Positions 1 to 8,657 of a DNA stretch of 64,000 nt are shown here, one piece after another. Numbering within the stretch: position 1 is the stretch's first letter; the number at the start of each line of letters is the position of its first letter. The translations under genes and the position numbers were made by a program. Source of the DNA: Ignavibacteria bacterium (GTDB taxonomy: Bacteria > Bacteroidota > Ignavibacteria > Kapaibacteriales > UBA961). The DNA is taken from positions 1 through 64,000 of the forward strand of contig VGWD01000001.1 in assembly GCA_016873735.1 (NCBI GenBank). The letters are read 5' to 3'. The notes below the pieces were generated by a model. That model saw only the letters and a list, made by a program, of their open reading frames with translations. It was not told the origin of the DNA and searched no databases.

Positions 1-2
1 GG

Positions 3-182
3 ATCATAACCCGCTTCATTCTTCTACCCGACTCTGTTGATTCTTCCTTTCTTGTCAACCATTCAGCATTGCCTCTCTGCGAAGCAATCTCGGCCGCCGT
101 CGCAGCCGAATGGGAGTACAAATCTACAACTCTTCTCTATTACAACCAAACCCTTTATCGGGTTTTTGGAATATTTTTTTGA
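3..182 (+). CDS. possible 3' end of an unknown gene cut by the window edge
   Basis: Reading frame 3 is open from the left edge for 59 codons and stops at a TGA at 180-182. The translation has a protein-like composition (for example LCEAISAAVAAEWEY followed later by YRVFGIFF), but I recognise no family. A hairpin followed by a T-run lies over its end. The opposite strand is also open for 45 codons (about 136 down to 1) without an ATG start, so the coding strand is uncertain. If the + reading is right, the gene converges on tilS, which ends at 240. This is a tentative call. Confidence 0.3.
   Translation: MITRFILLPDSVDSSFLVNHSALPLCEAISAAVAAEWEYKSTTLLYYNQTLYRVFGIFF
146..180 (+). terminator. possible intrinsic terminator
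   Basis: CCAAACCC (146-153) can pair with GGGTTT plus GG (160-169, with a two-base bulge), followed by ATATTTTTTT. The T-run sits on the + strand side, which would fit termination of a + strand gene entering from the left edge. The stem is imperfect, so confidence is modest. Confidence 0.35.
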
Positions 183-239
183 GTTTCGTTATTCAAATGC
201 ATGACGATATTCAATGTGGATAACCCTCTAACTTGCTGA

Positions 240-2711
240 TTAATGAGACTTTTTCGGGGATTTACCGGGCTTTTTCACAGTTTGGTTTGGCCCCATAGGT
301 TTTTTTTCAACTTTTGATTTTACCGATACTTTAGGTGCTTCTTGTTGGTCTTTGTCATGTTTAGGCAATGCCTTTTCCGCTTTTACTACTTTTGCAGGCG
401 CCTTTTTGGGAGCAGGTTTCTGTGGCTGTCTGCTTGATTTTTCCGCTTGCAAATAATTGACAGACTTATCCAGCATCATTTTCATACGAATGATTGACTC
501 GGTTTTTTGCGTTACCTTGAAACCATTGTGAATGCGATAACCAATAATCCACAACACTTCATCTGCCGAGCATAAAACAAGCACCTTTCTTTTGTCTGCT
601 ATATTCATCTTCGCATTGGTCAAAAAATCACTCACGGTCATTGATCCATCCATACCAATCGGTGTTATTCTATCACCATCTCTCCAATGACGTATCACCA
701 ATTGCTCGGGTAACAAATCGGCATCGAAATATTCGATCAATGGATGCTCACCAAAGTTTACGCTTCTTGGATCGGCAATTTCACCTGTATATGAAATGCC
801 ATTGGACGTAAATTGACCAACCTTGTTTACAGGAACAAACAACTCAATAACTTGCTCGGGTCTGGAGAAAACCAATTCTTCTCTATCACGAATGACAAAC
901 AAATCTTTCGTGATATCCAATCTTCCACCTGCAGGGCCTTTTGCCATTGCAAGGATGGAATCAATAGCATGCATGGAAATAGGCTGCATGTGAAGATATG
1001 ATCTCAGTGATGCTTGAATCAATTCCCCCTTTGCAAAGTCCTTGATTGAATCAAACATCCCTATTTGTATCGCAAAAGAATGTTTGGAAACTTCTCTCAC
1101 ACCCTGCTTCATAATATGAATGATTCGCTCAGCTATAAACTCTTGTGCCTCACGCATGAGTGTCGTCGTGCGATTCAATACGTCTGTCAATCCAGGAGAA
1201 TAGTCAGAACGCAATAATGGCAGCAATTCATGCCTGATTTTATTGCGAGTGAAATTCAATGATGCATTTGATTCATCTTCTCTCCATTCAAGAGAACGTA
1301 CTTTTGCATAGTGTTCAATTTCTTTTTTGCTGAGCCATAAAATGGGTCTGATATACGATAATTTTCTATCAATATCTCTTCTTGGTGGAATACCTGCCAG
1401 ACCTGTGATGCCTGAACCTCTCATCAGATTCATCAATAATGTTTCTGCATTGTCTTCGGAATGATGTGCAGTGGCAATGACATCTGCATGTGCCACTTTT
1501 GCAGCTTTTTCAAAGAATTGATAACGCATGATGCGTGCGGCGACTTCGGTACCAAGGTTATATTCCTTGGCATATTGTGCCACGTCGGCTTGGGTATGAT
1601 GAAAATGAAGTCCATATTTTGCAGCCAACTTCTTCACGAAAACTTCATCTTGCTGCGAAGCTTCGCCACGCAATAAATGATTGCAATGCGCAATATGTAT
1701 GGTGCTCCAACCACACGTGCTTATCAATGCCAATAGATCAAGTAGGACCACTGAATCAATTCCTCCACTGACACCACATAGAATGGTCACCGGCTTTTTG
1801 ATTCTGATTTCTTGCTCAAGAAATTGAATTGTCTTTTGCAATATTGGTTCAAGCTCTTTTTGAAGAGGATCCACCTTGGCTTTCGACATGGAATTACCCC
1901 AATTTTCCACTTTCTTGATTGGTGGAAAATCTTTTCCAACTTTGTCCAGAGGCAAAACTCTAGACTGCCCTTGCACCGGTTTTACATTTTTTTGAACAAC
2001 CTTCACTTGCTCTTTGGTTTGCTCCTTTGTGACGTCCTTTTCTTTCTTTACTTGTACAGCAGTCGCAACAACGGTCTCCTCCGAAGCTATTGCGTTATAT
2101 GTTTCAGTGGTTTGTTCAGGATTATCTTTATTTAGCTGTTTTTCCTGTAAAAGCTGAAGGCGCTTCAATTTTTTTCTTTCTTTCCATTCGCGAAGTCTTC
2201 TTTCTTTACGAGATAGCTTTTCCTCACCTGATTGAGATGCCGTCTCACCATTATGCGGAGCCTCAATATGCTTAATTTTAGATTTGATTGCTTCTTCATT
2301 CGAAGTTGCAGGAATTGCATCCTCGGTTTTCTTCTTTTTCTCTTTTGTAGCTCTGTCATTCGCAGTTACATTCTTGGGTTTTTTGCTTGATTTTTTCTCA
2401 GATACGATGGTTTTTGTTTGTTCATTTTTTATTGCCTTGTCAGCTGATTTAGCTTGCTCCATCCCGGATACATCTTGAATTATATCCGCTATTTTTTTGG
2501 ATGTTTTCTTGACTGCTTTTTCAATCGGAGCATCACTTTTCAATGTGGTCTTTTTGGCTACCTTCGCAACTAGCCCTTTCGGTTTCGCAATCGAAACAGT
2601 CTTAATTTTCTTCGGCTCTTGAATCTGTACTTTGTTTTCTGCAGATGCACTTTCAGGTTGGGAAGCAACCTTCTTGGTTGCACCTTTTTTGGTAGGTATT
2701 GTTTTTGCCAT
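240..2711 (-). CDS. tilS: tRNA(Ile)-lysidine synthetase TilS with long lysine-rich tails
   Basis: TilS uses ATP to attach lysine to C34 of the CAU-anticodon tRNA(Ile), so that it reads AUA rather than AUG. The PP-loop ATPase motif SGGIDS lies at residues 315-320, followed by the N-type core (HCNHLLRGEAS, ATAHHSEDNAETLLM) and a C-terminal TilS domain. The start is set at the ATG giving MAKTIPTKK; a TTG eight codons upstream is less likely. The protein is 823 residues, about twice a usual TilS. Roughly the first 300 residues are low-complexity, rich in Lys, Ala, Glu and Thr, with clusters such as KEKKKK, and the last 65 or so are Lys/Pro/Ala-rich, like histone H1 tails. The enzyme core looks intact, so I infer a working enzyme with added nucleic-acid-binding tails. 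Confidence 0.9.
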   Translation of the reverse strand: MAKTIPTKKGATKKVASQPESASAENKVQIQEPKKIKTVSIAKPKGLVAKVAKKTTLKSDAPIEKAVKKTSKKIADIIQDVSGMEQAKSADKAIKNEQTKTIVSEKKSSKKPKNVTANDRATKEKKKKTEDAIPATSNEEAIKSKIKHIEAPHNGETASQSGEEKLSRKERRLREWKERKKLKRLQLLQEKQLNKDNPEQTTETYNAIASEETVVATAVQVKKEKDVTKEQTKEQVKVVQKNVKPVQGQSRVLPLDKVGKDFPPIKKVENWGNSMSKAKVDPLQKELEPILQKTIQFLEQEIRIKKPVTILCGVSGGIDSVVLLDLLALISTCGWSTIHIAHCNHLLRGEASQQDEVFVKKLAAKYGLHFHHTQADVAQYAKEYNLGTEVAARIMRYQFFEKAAKVAHADVIATAHHSEDNAETLLMNLMRGSGITGLAGIPPRRDIDRKLSYIRPILWLSKKEIEHYAKVRSLEWREDESNASLNFTRNKIRHELLPLLRSDYSPGLTDVLNRTTTLMREAQEFIAERIIHIMKQGVREVSKHSFAIQIGMFDSIKDFAKGELIQASLRSYLHMQPISMHAIDSILAMAKGPAGGRLDITKDLFVIRDREELVFSRPEQVIELFVPVNKVGQFTSNGISYTGEIADPRSVNFGEHPLIEYFDADLLPEQLVIRHWRDGDRITPIGMDGSMTVSDFLTNAKMNIADKRKVLVLCSADEVLWIIGYRIHNGFKVTQKTESIIRMKMMLDKSVNYLQAEKSSRQPQKPAPKKAPAKVVKAEKALPKHDKDQQEAPKVSVKSKVEKKPMGPNQTVKKPGKSPKKSH

Positions 2712-2778
2712 GAGTATTTCTGTAAATGATATCAATCATGAATGGAACAGCATAATGCATACACTTTGCGTATATGCA

Positions 2779-3813
2779 TCAAGCAACATCATCCTGTAAT
2801 TGATATGAATGTAAAAATTCAATATATGCCTCAAGCCGATCTTCAACTTGGGCAAAGGACTCATACTGTTGCACATCTTGCTTGACGGCTGATGCGCAGT
2901 ATAATCCTCGTAAATATCCTGCATAAAATTTTCGGAATTCAAGAACTGCTCTCCGCTCTTGCTTTTGAGACAATTGCAGTCGCAAATGTTCTAAGCATGT
3001 CCGAATTTTCTCTTCAAAAGTCGGTTCAGGAGCTTCTACTCCATGTGCCAACAAATGTCTAGCTTCTCTGAAAATAAATGGATTGCCAACTGCCGCACGT
3101 CCAATCATGACAGCATTACAACCACTTTCCTTGAATGCCCTCAACGCATCCTGAGCAGAGGCAACATCTCCATTCAATATCACGGGAATATTCACCGCTT
3201 TTTTGATTTTTGGGATCCACGACCAATCGGCATCACCCGAATGACCCATATCACGTGTTCTGCAATGAACAGTAATCGCCGCTGCACCTGCTTGCTCCAA
3301 TCTGGCAGCCACATCTTCTATGACTATGGCTGATGAATCCCAACCCAAACGTGTTTTTACAGTTACGGGAAGCTTAACGGTATCAACAATTGCTTTGGTC
3401 ATTGATGCCATGAGGGGAGGATCTTTCAGCAGTGCCGCCCCGGCATTTCTGGCCACAACATTTCGTACCCAGCAGCCACAATTGATGTCAATGAAATCGG
3501 GCCCTGATGCCTCAGCAACGGCCGCAGCTTCTTTCATCACATCAATTTCTCCTCCGAAAATCTGAATGGAAACCGGATGTTCCTCTTCCGATAAACGGAG
3601 TTTTTCAATGGATCTTCTGGCATCCCGAATCAAACCATCTGAGGATATGAACTCGGTATAAACAATATCTGCCCCCATGCGCTTGCATATTACTCTGAAA
3701 GGAAGATCTGTAACATCTTCCATTGGAGCCAAAAGCACTCCATTGTTCACGTTGACACCGCCGATGGTGAGTTCGGCAAATCTATGTTCATTGAACGTAT
3801 CGGGCTTATCCAT
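2779..3813 (-). CDS. dusB: tRNA-dihydrouridine synthase (DusB/NifR3 type)
   Basis: This FMN enzyme reduces uridine to dihydrouridine in tRNA. The sequence has the Dus TIM-barrel start LLAPMEDVTDLPFR, the YTEFISSDGL segment, SIQIFGG, the catalytic-cysteine region NCGC followed by NAGAALL, the KTRLGWD segment, TVHCRTR and the FMN phosphate-binding LNGDV and VMIGRAAVGNPFIF. It is 344 residues from the ATG giving MDKPDTF; another ATG ten codons upstream (3843) is in frame, but family members normally start close to the barrel. It lies directly upstream of tilS on the same strand, so two tRNA-modification genes sit side by side and may be cotranscribed. The family is certain; which U positions it modifies cannot be read from sequence. 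Confidence 0.92.
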   Translation of the reverse strand: MDKPDTFNEHRFAELTIGGVNVNNGVLLAPMEDVTDLPFRVICKRMGADIVYTEFISSDGLIRDARRSIEKLRLSEEEHPVSIQIFGGEIDVMKEAAAVAEASGPDFIDINCGCWVRNVVARNAGAALLKDPPLMASMTKAIVDTVKLPVTVKTRLGWDSSAIVIEDVAARLEQAGAAAITVHCRTRDMGHSGDADWSWIPKIKKAVNIPVILNGDVASAQDALRAFKESGCNAVMIGRAAVGNPFIFREARHLLAHGVEAPEPTFEEKIRTCLEHLRLQLSQKQERRAVLEFRKFYAGYLRGLYCASAVKQDVQQYESFAQVEDRLEAYIEFLHSYQLQDDVA

Positions 3814-3865
3814 TTGGACTAAAATACAATAAAAAAACGGCATTTATATGCTTCACTTCTTCACC

Positions 3866-4207
3866 TTACCGTGGTTTTCGGTCATATTTGCAGCAAGAAT
3901 GAAGATTTTCATATGCTGTATCATCGGCAGATAGCTTTTCAGTATCATAACCAATTACCGTTATGGCTTTTTCTATTAAGTTTAGCGATGTTTTAGTGTC
4001 TTCATATGCAATCGTGAGTGTCTTTTTTTTCTTGTCCCAATTGGCGGATTCAACACCATCAACAGATTTAGCTGCTTTTTCAATGGCTTTTTTGCAGGAT
4101 CCGCAATTACCATAAACTGTGATAACTCGTTTCTGGATGGGAAGTGCAGTAATAGTTGTTACTTGGAATGACAACATTGCAAGTAATATCATAAAAAAGT
4201 ATTTCAT
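3866..4207 (-). CDS. exported heavy-metal-associated (HMA) domain protein
   Basis: This 113-residue protein has an N-terminal signal peptide (about residues 1-22, ending near ITALP) followed by one HMA ferredoxin-like domain with the metal-binding motif GNCGSCKKAIEKA. The end of the protein carries a further Cys pair (HSCCKYDRK). Small exported HMA proteins of this layout are common in Bacteroidota and are presumed to bind copper or another soft metal in the periplasm. No copper ATPase or CopY-like gene lies next to it, so its partner is unknown. It is divergent from the DUF2723 gene and followed by dusB 52 bases downstream. Confidence 0.85.
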   Translation of the reverse strand: MKYFFMILLAMLSFQVTTITALPIQKRVITVYGNCGSCKKAIEKAAKSVDGVESANWDKKKKTLTIAYEDTKTSLNLIEKAITVIGYDTEKLSADDTAYENLHSCCKYDRKPR

Positions 4208-4312
4208 AGTGATGTTATGTGTTTGTGATAGAAAAGAAGATCTTAAGTCGAATCAGTTCTTCAATTAGCGTAAACTTAGGCATAAGTCGGCCCTTTTTTC
4301 AAGGATAAATTG

Positions 4313-4320
4313 TATTTTTG
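4313..4320 (+). promoter_or_regulatory. Bacteroidota-type -7 promoter element
   Basis: TATTTTTG matches the TAnnTTTG -7 consensus of Bacteroidota housekeeping sigma factors. No clear TTTG -33 box is seen at the expected distance. If used, transcription would start near 4325, which rules out the TTG at 4318 as the start codon of the next gene and favours a downstream ATG. Confidence 0.4.
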
Positions 4321-4380
4321 ACCACTAATGCCATCATGTTCGCATGGCAAATTCTCATTGTTTCACTACCGGCCTTTACC

Positions 4381-7161
4381 ATGAACATACTTGTATTGCG
4401 CAGGGCATTTGGATTTCTATCTTTCATCGTGGCATCTGTCACGTATATGTTAACTGTTCAGGAATCCGTTCCTTTTTGGGATTGCGGTGAATTTACCGCG
4501 GCTGTTGCTGAACAGCAAGTTCCGCATCCTCCTGGTGCTCCGCTATTTCTTATCGTGGGGAAATTATTTCATTTGCTTCCATTCGGCGATCCGGGTTGGA
4601 GAGTGAATTTAATGTCTGCTTTTGCAAGTGCCATCACAGTTGGACTCCTCTATTTGGTGATTGTTCAAGTGATCGAAAACTTCCGAGGGAAAAATTATGA
4701 TTCATTCAGCGATGCATTAGCTGTATTTGGCTCTGCTTTTGTTGGCGCAAGTGCATTGACATTCAGCGACACATTTTGGTTCAATGCAGTTGAATCCGAA
4801 GTATATGCTTCATCCACATTGCTTGTTGCAATCATTGTTTGGTTAATGATGCGCTGGAATGAAGAAGCAGAGAATCCCGGAAATGAAAAATATCTATTGT
4901 TGATTGCGTATATCATCGGTTTGTCTACCGGTGTTCATTTGTTCAGCATTTTGGCAATATTTTCATTGGCATTGGTGGTGTATTTCAGAAAGTATGATTT
5001 CAAATTGTCATCCTTCTTTGCGATGGGCGCAATCACAGTCGTGAGCTTTGGTCTTATTTATCCCGGTATCGTAAAAGTATTGCCCGCAATGCTTGGTGGG
5101 AATCTTTTCAGATCCGATGCCAGAGATTATGTCATTATGGATTCCATGTTTCCAAGATTATTGGCAGTTGGATCAATTATTAGTGCTGCTTTTGGAACAT
5201 ATCATGCAAGTAAAAACAATAAACCAATTTTAAATCTTGCCTGTTCATCATTTTTACTCATCATACTTGGGTATAGCACATATACGCAAATTCTATTGCG
5301 TTCAAATGCCAATCCTCCGATGAATGAAAACACTCCGAATGATCTCATAAAGTTGAGTGCTTATCTTGGACGCGAGCAATATGGTGATGCACCATCATGG
5401 CCTCGAAGATGGCAGGTTGACCCCATGTATACATCACGTCATATGGAATATGGTCCTTGGTCTGAACCACCAAGAAAAGTGGTGACTCGCCAAGATGGCA
5501 TGCAATACACAGTACCCGATTATTCTGCAATGAAAAAGAATATGTCGGGAGAATTGAATTTCTTGTTTAAGTATCAACTCAATCACATGTATCTCCGATA
5601 TTTTTATTGGAATTTCATTGGTAGAGTCGGCGATGTTCAAGATGCGCCTGCAACCATGTCGAGCAATAGAGAATCGATTGACTTCAAAGAATTCAATTAT
5701 ATGTCTGGTTATAAAGACATGTTCCCAATTACATTTTTTGCATTGCCATTACTTCTCGGATTATTCGGCTTGATATTCCATTTCAAGAAACAACCTCGCA
5801 TGGCTTTGGTATATGTCACATTATTCCTCCTGACGGGACTGCTTGCCGCATATGCACAGAATCAGCAAAATCCTCAACCAAGAGAGCGTGATTATTTCTA
5901 TGTGGGTTCTTTTTTCGTTTGGTGCATGTGGATCGGCATCGGTACATATGGAATCATTTCAACAATTCTGAAAAGAGATGAACAGCTCTCACCTGCAATA
6001 TCAGGATTAGTCATTGGGATGTGCTTTGTAGCAGTTCCGGTAAATATGGCAATGGGTGGTTGGAAGATGCATGATCGCTCAGGAAATTTCCTTCCATTTG
6101 ATTATTCATACAATGTTCTTCAAAGTTTGGAGAAAGATGCAATTGTCTTTACCTATGGAGACAATGACACATTCCCACTTTGGTACATACAAGATGTGGC
6201 AGGTGTTCGTCGAGATGTACGCGTTGTGAATTTAAGCTTGGGCCAAACAGGTTGGTATATGTATGAATTGAAACACAATGCTCCTTGGGGTGCAAAGAAA
6301 ATCCCATTGACATTCAGCGACAATTCCCTTTTGGCGGATGAAACAAGCACGGAAGCAATTGGTCCTGAATTATCCGAAGGTGAAAAAATCACTATTCCAG
6401 TCAGCAAGGAGATATTGAAACGCTTCACGGTTGATTCAGCAATTCTTGCAAATGGCGTGATGCAATTTCAATTCACGGGAGATGGCAATCCTCGCCCCGG
6501 AGAGAATGAGAATGTTCCCGTGTTCTATAAGGGGCCGCAGCACAAATTGGTTGCAGATATTCTTAAAGTGGTCAAATTTGAAAGACCGGTTTACTTCACA
6601 CAAGGTTCCGATTCATATATGGGATTGGATGAGTTTCTTCGCACGGAAGGTCTGGCACAGCGTATATGCCCTGTAAAACAAGGGCAAAGTAGATCTTATG
6701 AAGAATCCATCATGAATAAATGTTTGTTGAACCCAGTTGCGGATGATATTGCGCATTCAGAACCACATTTTGGTTTCAAGTTTAGAAATCTCAACAATAA
6801 AGATGTGTATTATGATGAAGTTCACAGAAGATTCATGGATAGTTATCGCATGACATTTTTGAATTATGCAACCTATCATTTGGAAAAGGGTGACAGCGCA
6901 CAATGCATTAAGGTACTTGATGCAATGAATAGATATATTTCACCAGATCAATTCCCAATTGCTTATGTATTGGAATATCAAATCGGAGAAGTATACGCTA
7001 GAGCAGGAGCGAAGAAGCAGTCAAAAGAGTTTTATGATCGATGCATCAAAAGCGCCGATTATATAGAACAAAACCAACTTCATGCAATTGATAGATTTTC
7101 ACGAGATTATCCCCCGACTGAAATCATGAAGAGAGCAAGAAGTATGAAATCACAACTTTAA
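4381..7161 (+). CDS. DUF2723 polytopic membrane protein, protein O-mannosyltransferase-like
   Basis: The 926-residue protein has an N-terminal multi-span region typical of GT-C transferases and an acidic motif in the first loop (FWDCGEF, soon followed by HPPGAPLF), which is the DUF2723 signature and resembles the catalytic loop of protein O-mannosyltransferases. About ten membrane spans reach to roughly residue 570. A soluble C-terminal part follows and ends in TPR-like helices (GEVYARAGAKKQSKEFYD). ATG codons at 4336 and 4381 and a TTG at 4318 are in frame; 4381 puts the first hydrophobic helix at the normal distance from FWDCGEF. Its role is inferred to be transfer of sugars from a lipid carrier to exported proteins. 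The hairpin terminator at its stop codon ends the unit. Confidence 0.82.
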   Translation: MNILVLRRAFGFLSFIVASVTYMLTVQESVPFWDCGEFTAAVAEQQVPHPPGAPLFLIVGKLFHLLPFGDPGWRVNLMSAFASAITVGLLYLVIVQVIENFRGKNYDSFSDALAVFGSAFVGASALTFSDTFWFNAVESEVYASSTLLVAIIVWLMMRWNEEAENPGNEKYLLLIAYIIGLSTGVHLFSILAIFSLALVVYFRKYDFKLSSFFAMGAITVVSFGLIYPGIVKVLPAMLGGNLFRSDARDYVIMDSMFPRLLAVGSIISAAFGTYHASKNNKPILNLACSSFLLIILGYSTYTQILLRSNANPPMNENTPNDLIKLSAYLGREQYGDAPSWPRRWQVDPMYTSRHMEYGPWSEPPRKVVTRQDGMQYTVPDYSAMKKNMSGELNFLFKYQLNHMYLRYFYWNFIGRVGDVQDAPATMSSNRESIDFKEFNYMSGYKDMFPITFFALPLLLGLFGLIFHFKKQPRMALVYVTLFLLTGLLAAYAQNQQNPQPRERDYFYVGSFFVWCMWIGIGTYGIISTILKRDEQLSPAISGLVIGMCFVAVPVNMAMGGWKMHDRSGNFLPFDYSYNVLQSLEKDAIVFTYGDNDTFPLWYIQDVAGVRRDVRVVNLSLGQTGWYMYELKHNAPWGAKKIPLTFSDNSLLADETSTEAIGPELSEGEKITIPVSKEILKRFTVDSAILANGVMQFQFTGDGNPRPGENENVPVFYKGPQHKLVADILKVVKFERPVYFTQGSDSYMGLDEFLRTEGLAQRICPVKQGQSRSYEESIMNKCLLNPVADDIAHSEPHFGFKFRNLNNKDVYYDEVHRRFMDSYRMTFLNYATYHLEKGDSAQCIKVLDAMNRYISPDQFPIAYVLEYQIGEVYARAGAKKQSKEFYDRCIKSADYIEQNQLHAIDRFSRDYPPTEIMKRARSMKSQL

Positions 7162-7193
7162 CAATAAAGCCCGCACATCGCGGGCTTTATTGT
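7161..7193. terminator. bidirectional intrinsic terminator
   Basis: A perfect 14-base inverted repeat (7161-7174 with 7180-7193) with a five-base loop ACATC lies between two converging genes. The arm starts with ACAATAAAGCCCGC, so the stem has T-rich flanks on both strands. The hairpin holds the last base of the DUF2723 stop codon and the stop codon of the cyclo-ligase gene, and can serve both. Confidence 0.9.
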
Positions 7194-7786
7194 TTTTGAG
7201 CAGAACGTATTCCTAATTCATCAATAATGAAATCCGGAGAATGATCATGTGATTCCACAGGTAATGCTTGTTCGCTAAACTGACATGAAAAACCAAGTCC
7301 GACAGTTTTGAAACCTTCATGATTTGAAAGAAAAGCATCATAAAATCCACGACCATAACCCAAGCGATGTCCCTGTTCATCAAATGCAAGCAAAGGCATG
7401 ATGCATAGAACGGACGAATGGTCTTTGAAAACAAATGGATGGCCTATAGGTTCGCGAATCTCATATTCATTCACATCATAGCGTGAGTTTTCAGTCACTT
7501 GCACCATGCTCATCGATCTGTTTCCATCTATTCTTGGAAGCAAAAGAGTTTTATTCAAGGCGAGTATTCCATCATTCAAAAAGAGTGTGGAGACTTCATC
7601 ACCAAATGAAGCATAAGAACAAATAACATCAGCAGATTCGACCATTATTGATGATAGGAGCGTCTCCGAAATCACAGCCGACAAAGACAAACGTTCCTCG
7701 ATCGACAATGCTGATCTTTGGGTTTTGAAGAAAGCCCTTAAATGTTTTTTGCGCTCTTTTAGTGCAAGAGTTTGATCATTGTTCAT
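7187..7786 (-). CDS. fau: 5-formyltetrahydrofolate cyclo-ligase
   Basis: This enzyme converts 5-formyl-THF to 5,10-methenyl-THF with ATP, returning a storage form of folate to one-carbon metabolism. The 199-residue protein carries the family signature near its C-terminus (LGYGRGFYDAFL, then TVGLGFSCQF and HDHSPDFIIDE) and the N-terminal Lys/Arg helix that binds ATP phosphate (LKERKKHLRAFFKTQRSAL). The ATG giving MNNDQTLALK is chosen; upstream in-frame codons would add a Cys- and Phe-rich stretch not seen in the family. It converges on the DUF2723 gene across the shared terminator. In other bacteria the gene often sits beside ssrS (6S RNA), but no such RNA is apparent here. Confidence 0.88.
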   Translation of the reverse strand: MNNDQTLALKERKKHLRAFFKTQRSALSIEERLSLSAVISETLLSSIMVESADVICSYASFGDEVSTLFLNDGILALNKTLLLPRIDGNRSMSMVQVTENSRYDVNEYEIREPIGHPFVFKDHSSVLCIMPLLAFDEQGHRLGYGRGFYDAFLSNHEGFKTVGLGFSCQFSEQALPVESHDHSPDFIIDELGIRSAQKQ

Positions 7787-7825
7787 GATATGTGGGAAAC
7801 TCAGATTGGCAAAAGCAAAGCAATA

Positions 7826-7838
7826 CGCTAAATTAGCG
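7826..7838. promoter_or_regulatory. 13-base palindrome between divergent genes
   Basis: CGCTAA and TTAGCG flank a single central A, giving a perfect short palindrome in the 85-base gap between fau and the helicase-like gene. Its position fits an operator for either gene, but no regulator is known and short AT-rich palindromes arise by chance. Confidence 0.25.
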
Positions 7839-7871
7839 AAGCAGCCACAAATCATTCCATGATTTTTCTAC

Positions 7872-8657
7872 ATGAAAGAAGAAATGATGCCTCAAGGAAT
7901 CGGGCAGACCCTTGGGGACATGATTCATTTGCCCGTTATAACCGTTCGACCACCCTTTGCATTCAGAACAGGTCAATTACATTTTTTGCATAAACTGTCC
8001 GCACGACTATTACAAAGAAATCATTATCATCTCTGTGTATTCGTTCCGGGTTATGGGAAAACTATAACGGCATTCGCATCATACATAAATGCAAGATATC
8101 TCAAAAAAGCAAATAAACTCATAGTATTCGTTCCAAGAGGAAATCTCCGTGATCAATATGCCGATGTAAAAGAATTATCGAGCGTATTCAGAAATATCGG
8201 TGCTCCACCTCTCACATTTTGTACCGCTGATTCCGATGCAACATTTTTGAAAAATGCATCAATGGACATCATCATCACGACATATCAATATGCCTCCGGC
8301 AAATCAGGAAATGCCGCGCTGCCAACATACTCATCCAAAGAGCAATGCATGTTTGTTTTTGATGAAGTGCATCATTTATCGGATGAAGGAACATGGGCAA
8401 AAGCAATAAATAATCTTCCGCATACATGTAGCGTCGCTTTGTCCGGAACACCGGTACGCTCTGAGAATAAAGCTTTGTTTGGAGTTCCATTTGAGATTCG
8501 TAATGATGAACGCTTCTATACAGCCTTGCATGAAGTATTACTGAGAGATGCACATGAAGAAGGAAAAATTCTGAAGCGTGTTTCTGTTAATATGATCGAT
8601 TATAAAATCAAATTGAGAAATATAGAAACGAAAGAAGAAATCGATGACCGAACCTGA
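7872..8657 (+). CDS. one-lobe superfamily II helicase-like protein, probably truncated
   Basis: The 261-residue product contains only the first RecA-like lobe of a DEAD/DEAH-type helicase: motif I PGYGKTITAF, motif Ia VFVPRGNLRDQ, a motif near TTYQYASG, motif II DEVHHL and motif III SGTPVRS. The segment after it (LHEVLLRDAHEEGKILKRV) is the kind of linker that normally leads to the second lobe, but the reading frame stops 40 codons later and no helicase C-terminal domain follows in any frame. It is therefore either a deletion remnant or a split protein. Its end overlaps the next small gene by 14 bases. It sits between housekeeping genes fau and rimM, as a small insertion would. The cellular role is unknown. 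Confidence 0.65.
   Translation: MKEEMMPQGIGQTLGDMIHLPVITVRPPFAFRTGQLHFLHKLSARLLQRNHYHLCVFVPGYGKTITAFASYINARYLKKANKLIVFVPRGNLRDQYADVKELSSVFRNIGAPPLTFCTADSDATFLKNASMDIIITTYQYASGKSGNAALPTYSSKEQCMFVFDEVHHLSDEGTWAKAINNLPHTCSVALSGTPVRSENKALFGVPFEIRNDERFYTALHEVLLRDAHEEGKILKRVSVNMIDYKIKLRNIETKEEIDDRT

Noticed and set aside
1-136. Minus-strand open stretch at the left edge
   Set aside because: It has no ATG or GTG start and overlaps a longer + strand open frame ending next to a terminator-like hairpin; neither is certain, but the + reading is listed.
215-223. Perfect DnaA box (TGTGGATAA); others at 22360-22368 and inside the DUF1501 gene
   Set aside because: They are single, scattered copies with no cluster, no AT-rich unwinding region and no dnaA or gidA nearby, so not an origin.
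1812-2135. Hydrophobic open frame antisense to the TilS lysine-rich tail
   Set aside because: AAA/AAG lysine codons read in antisense as TTT/CTT, giving Phe/Leu-rich false membrane proteins. No start signals or family likeness.
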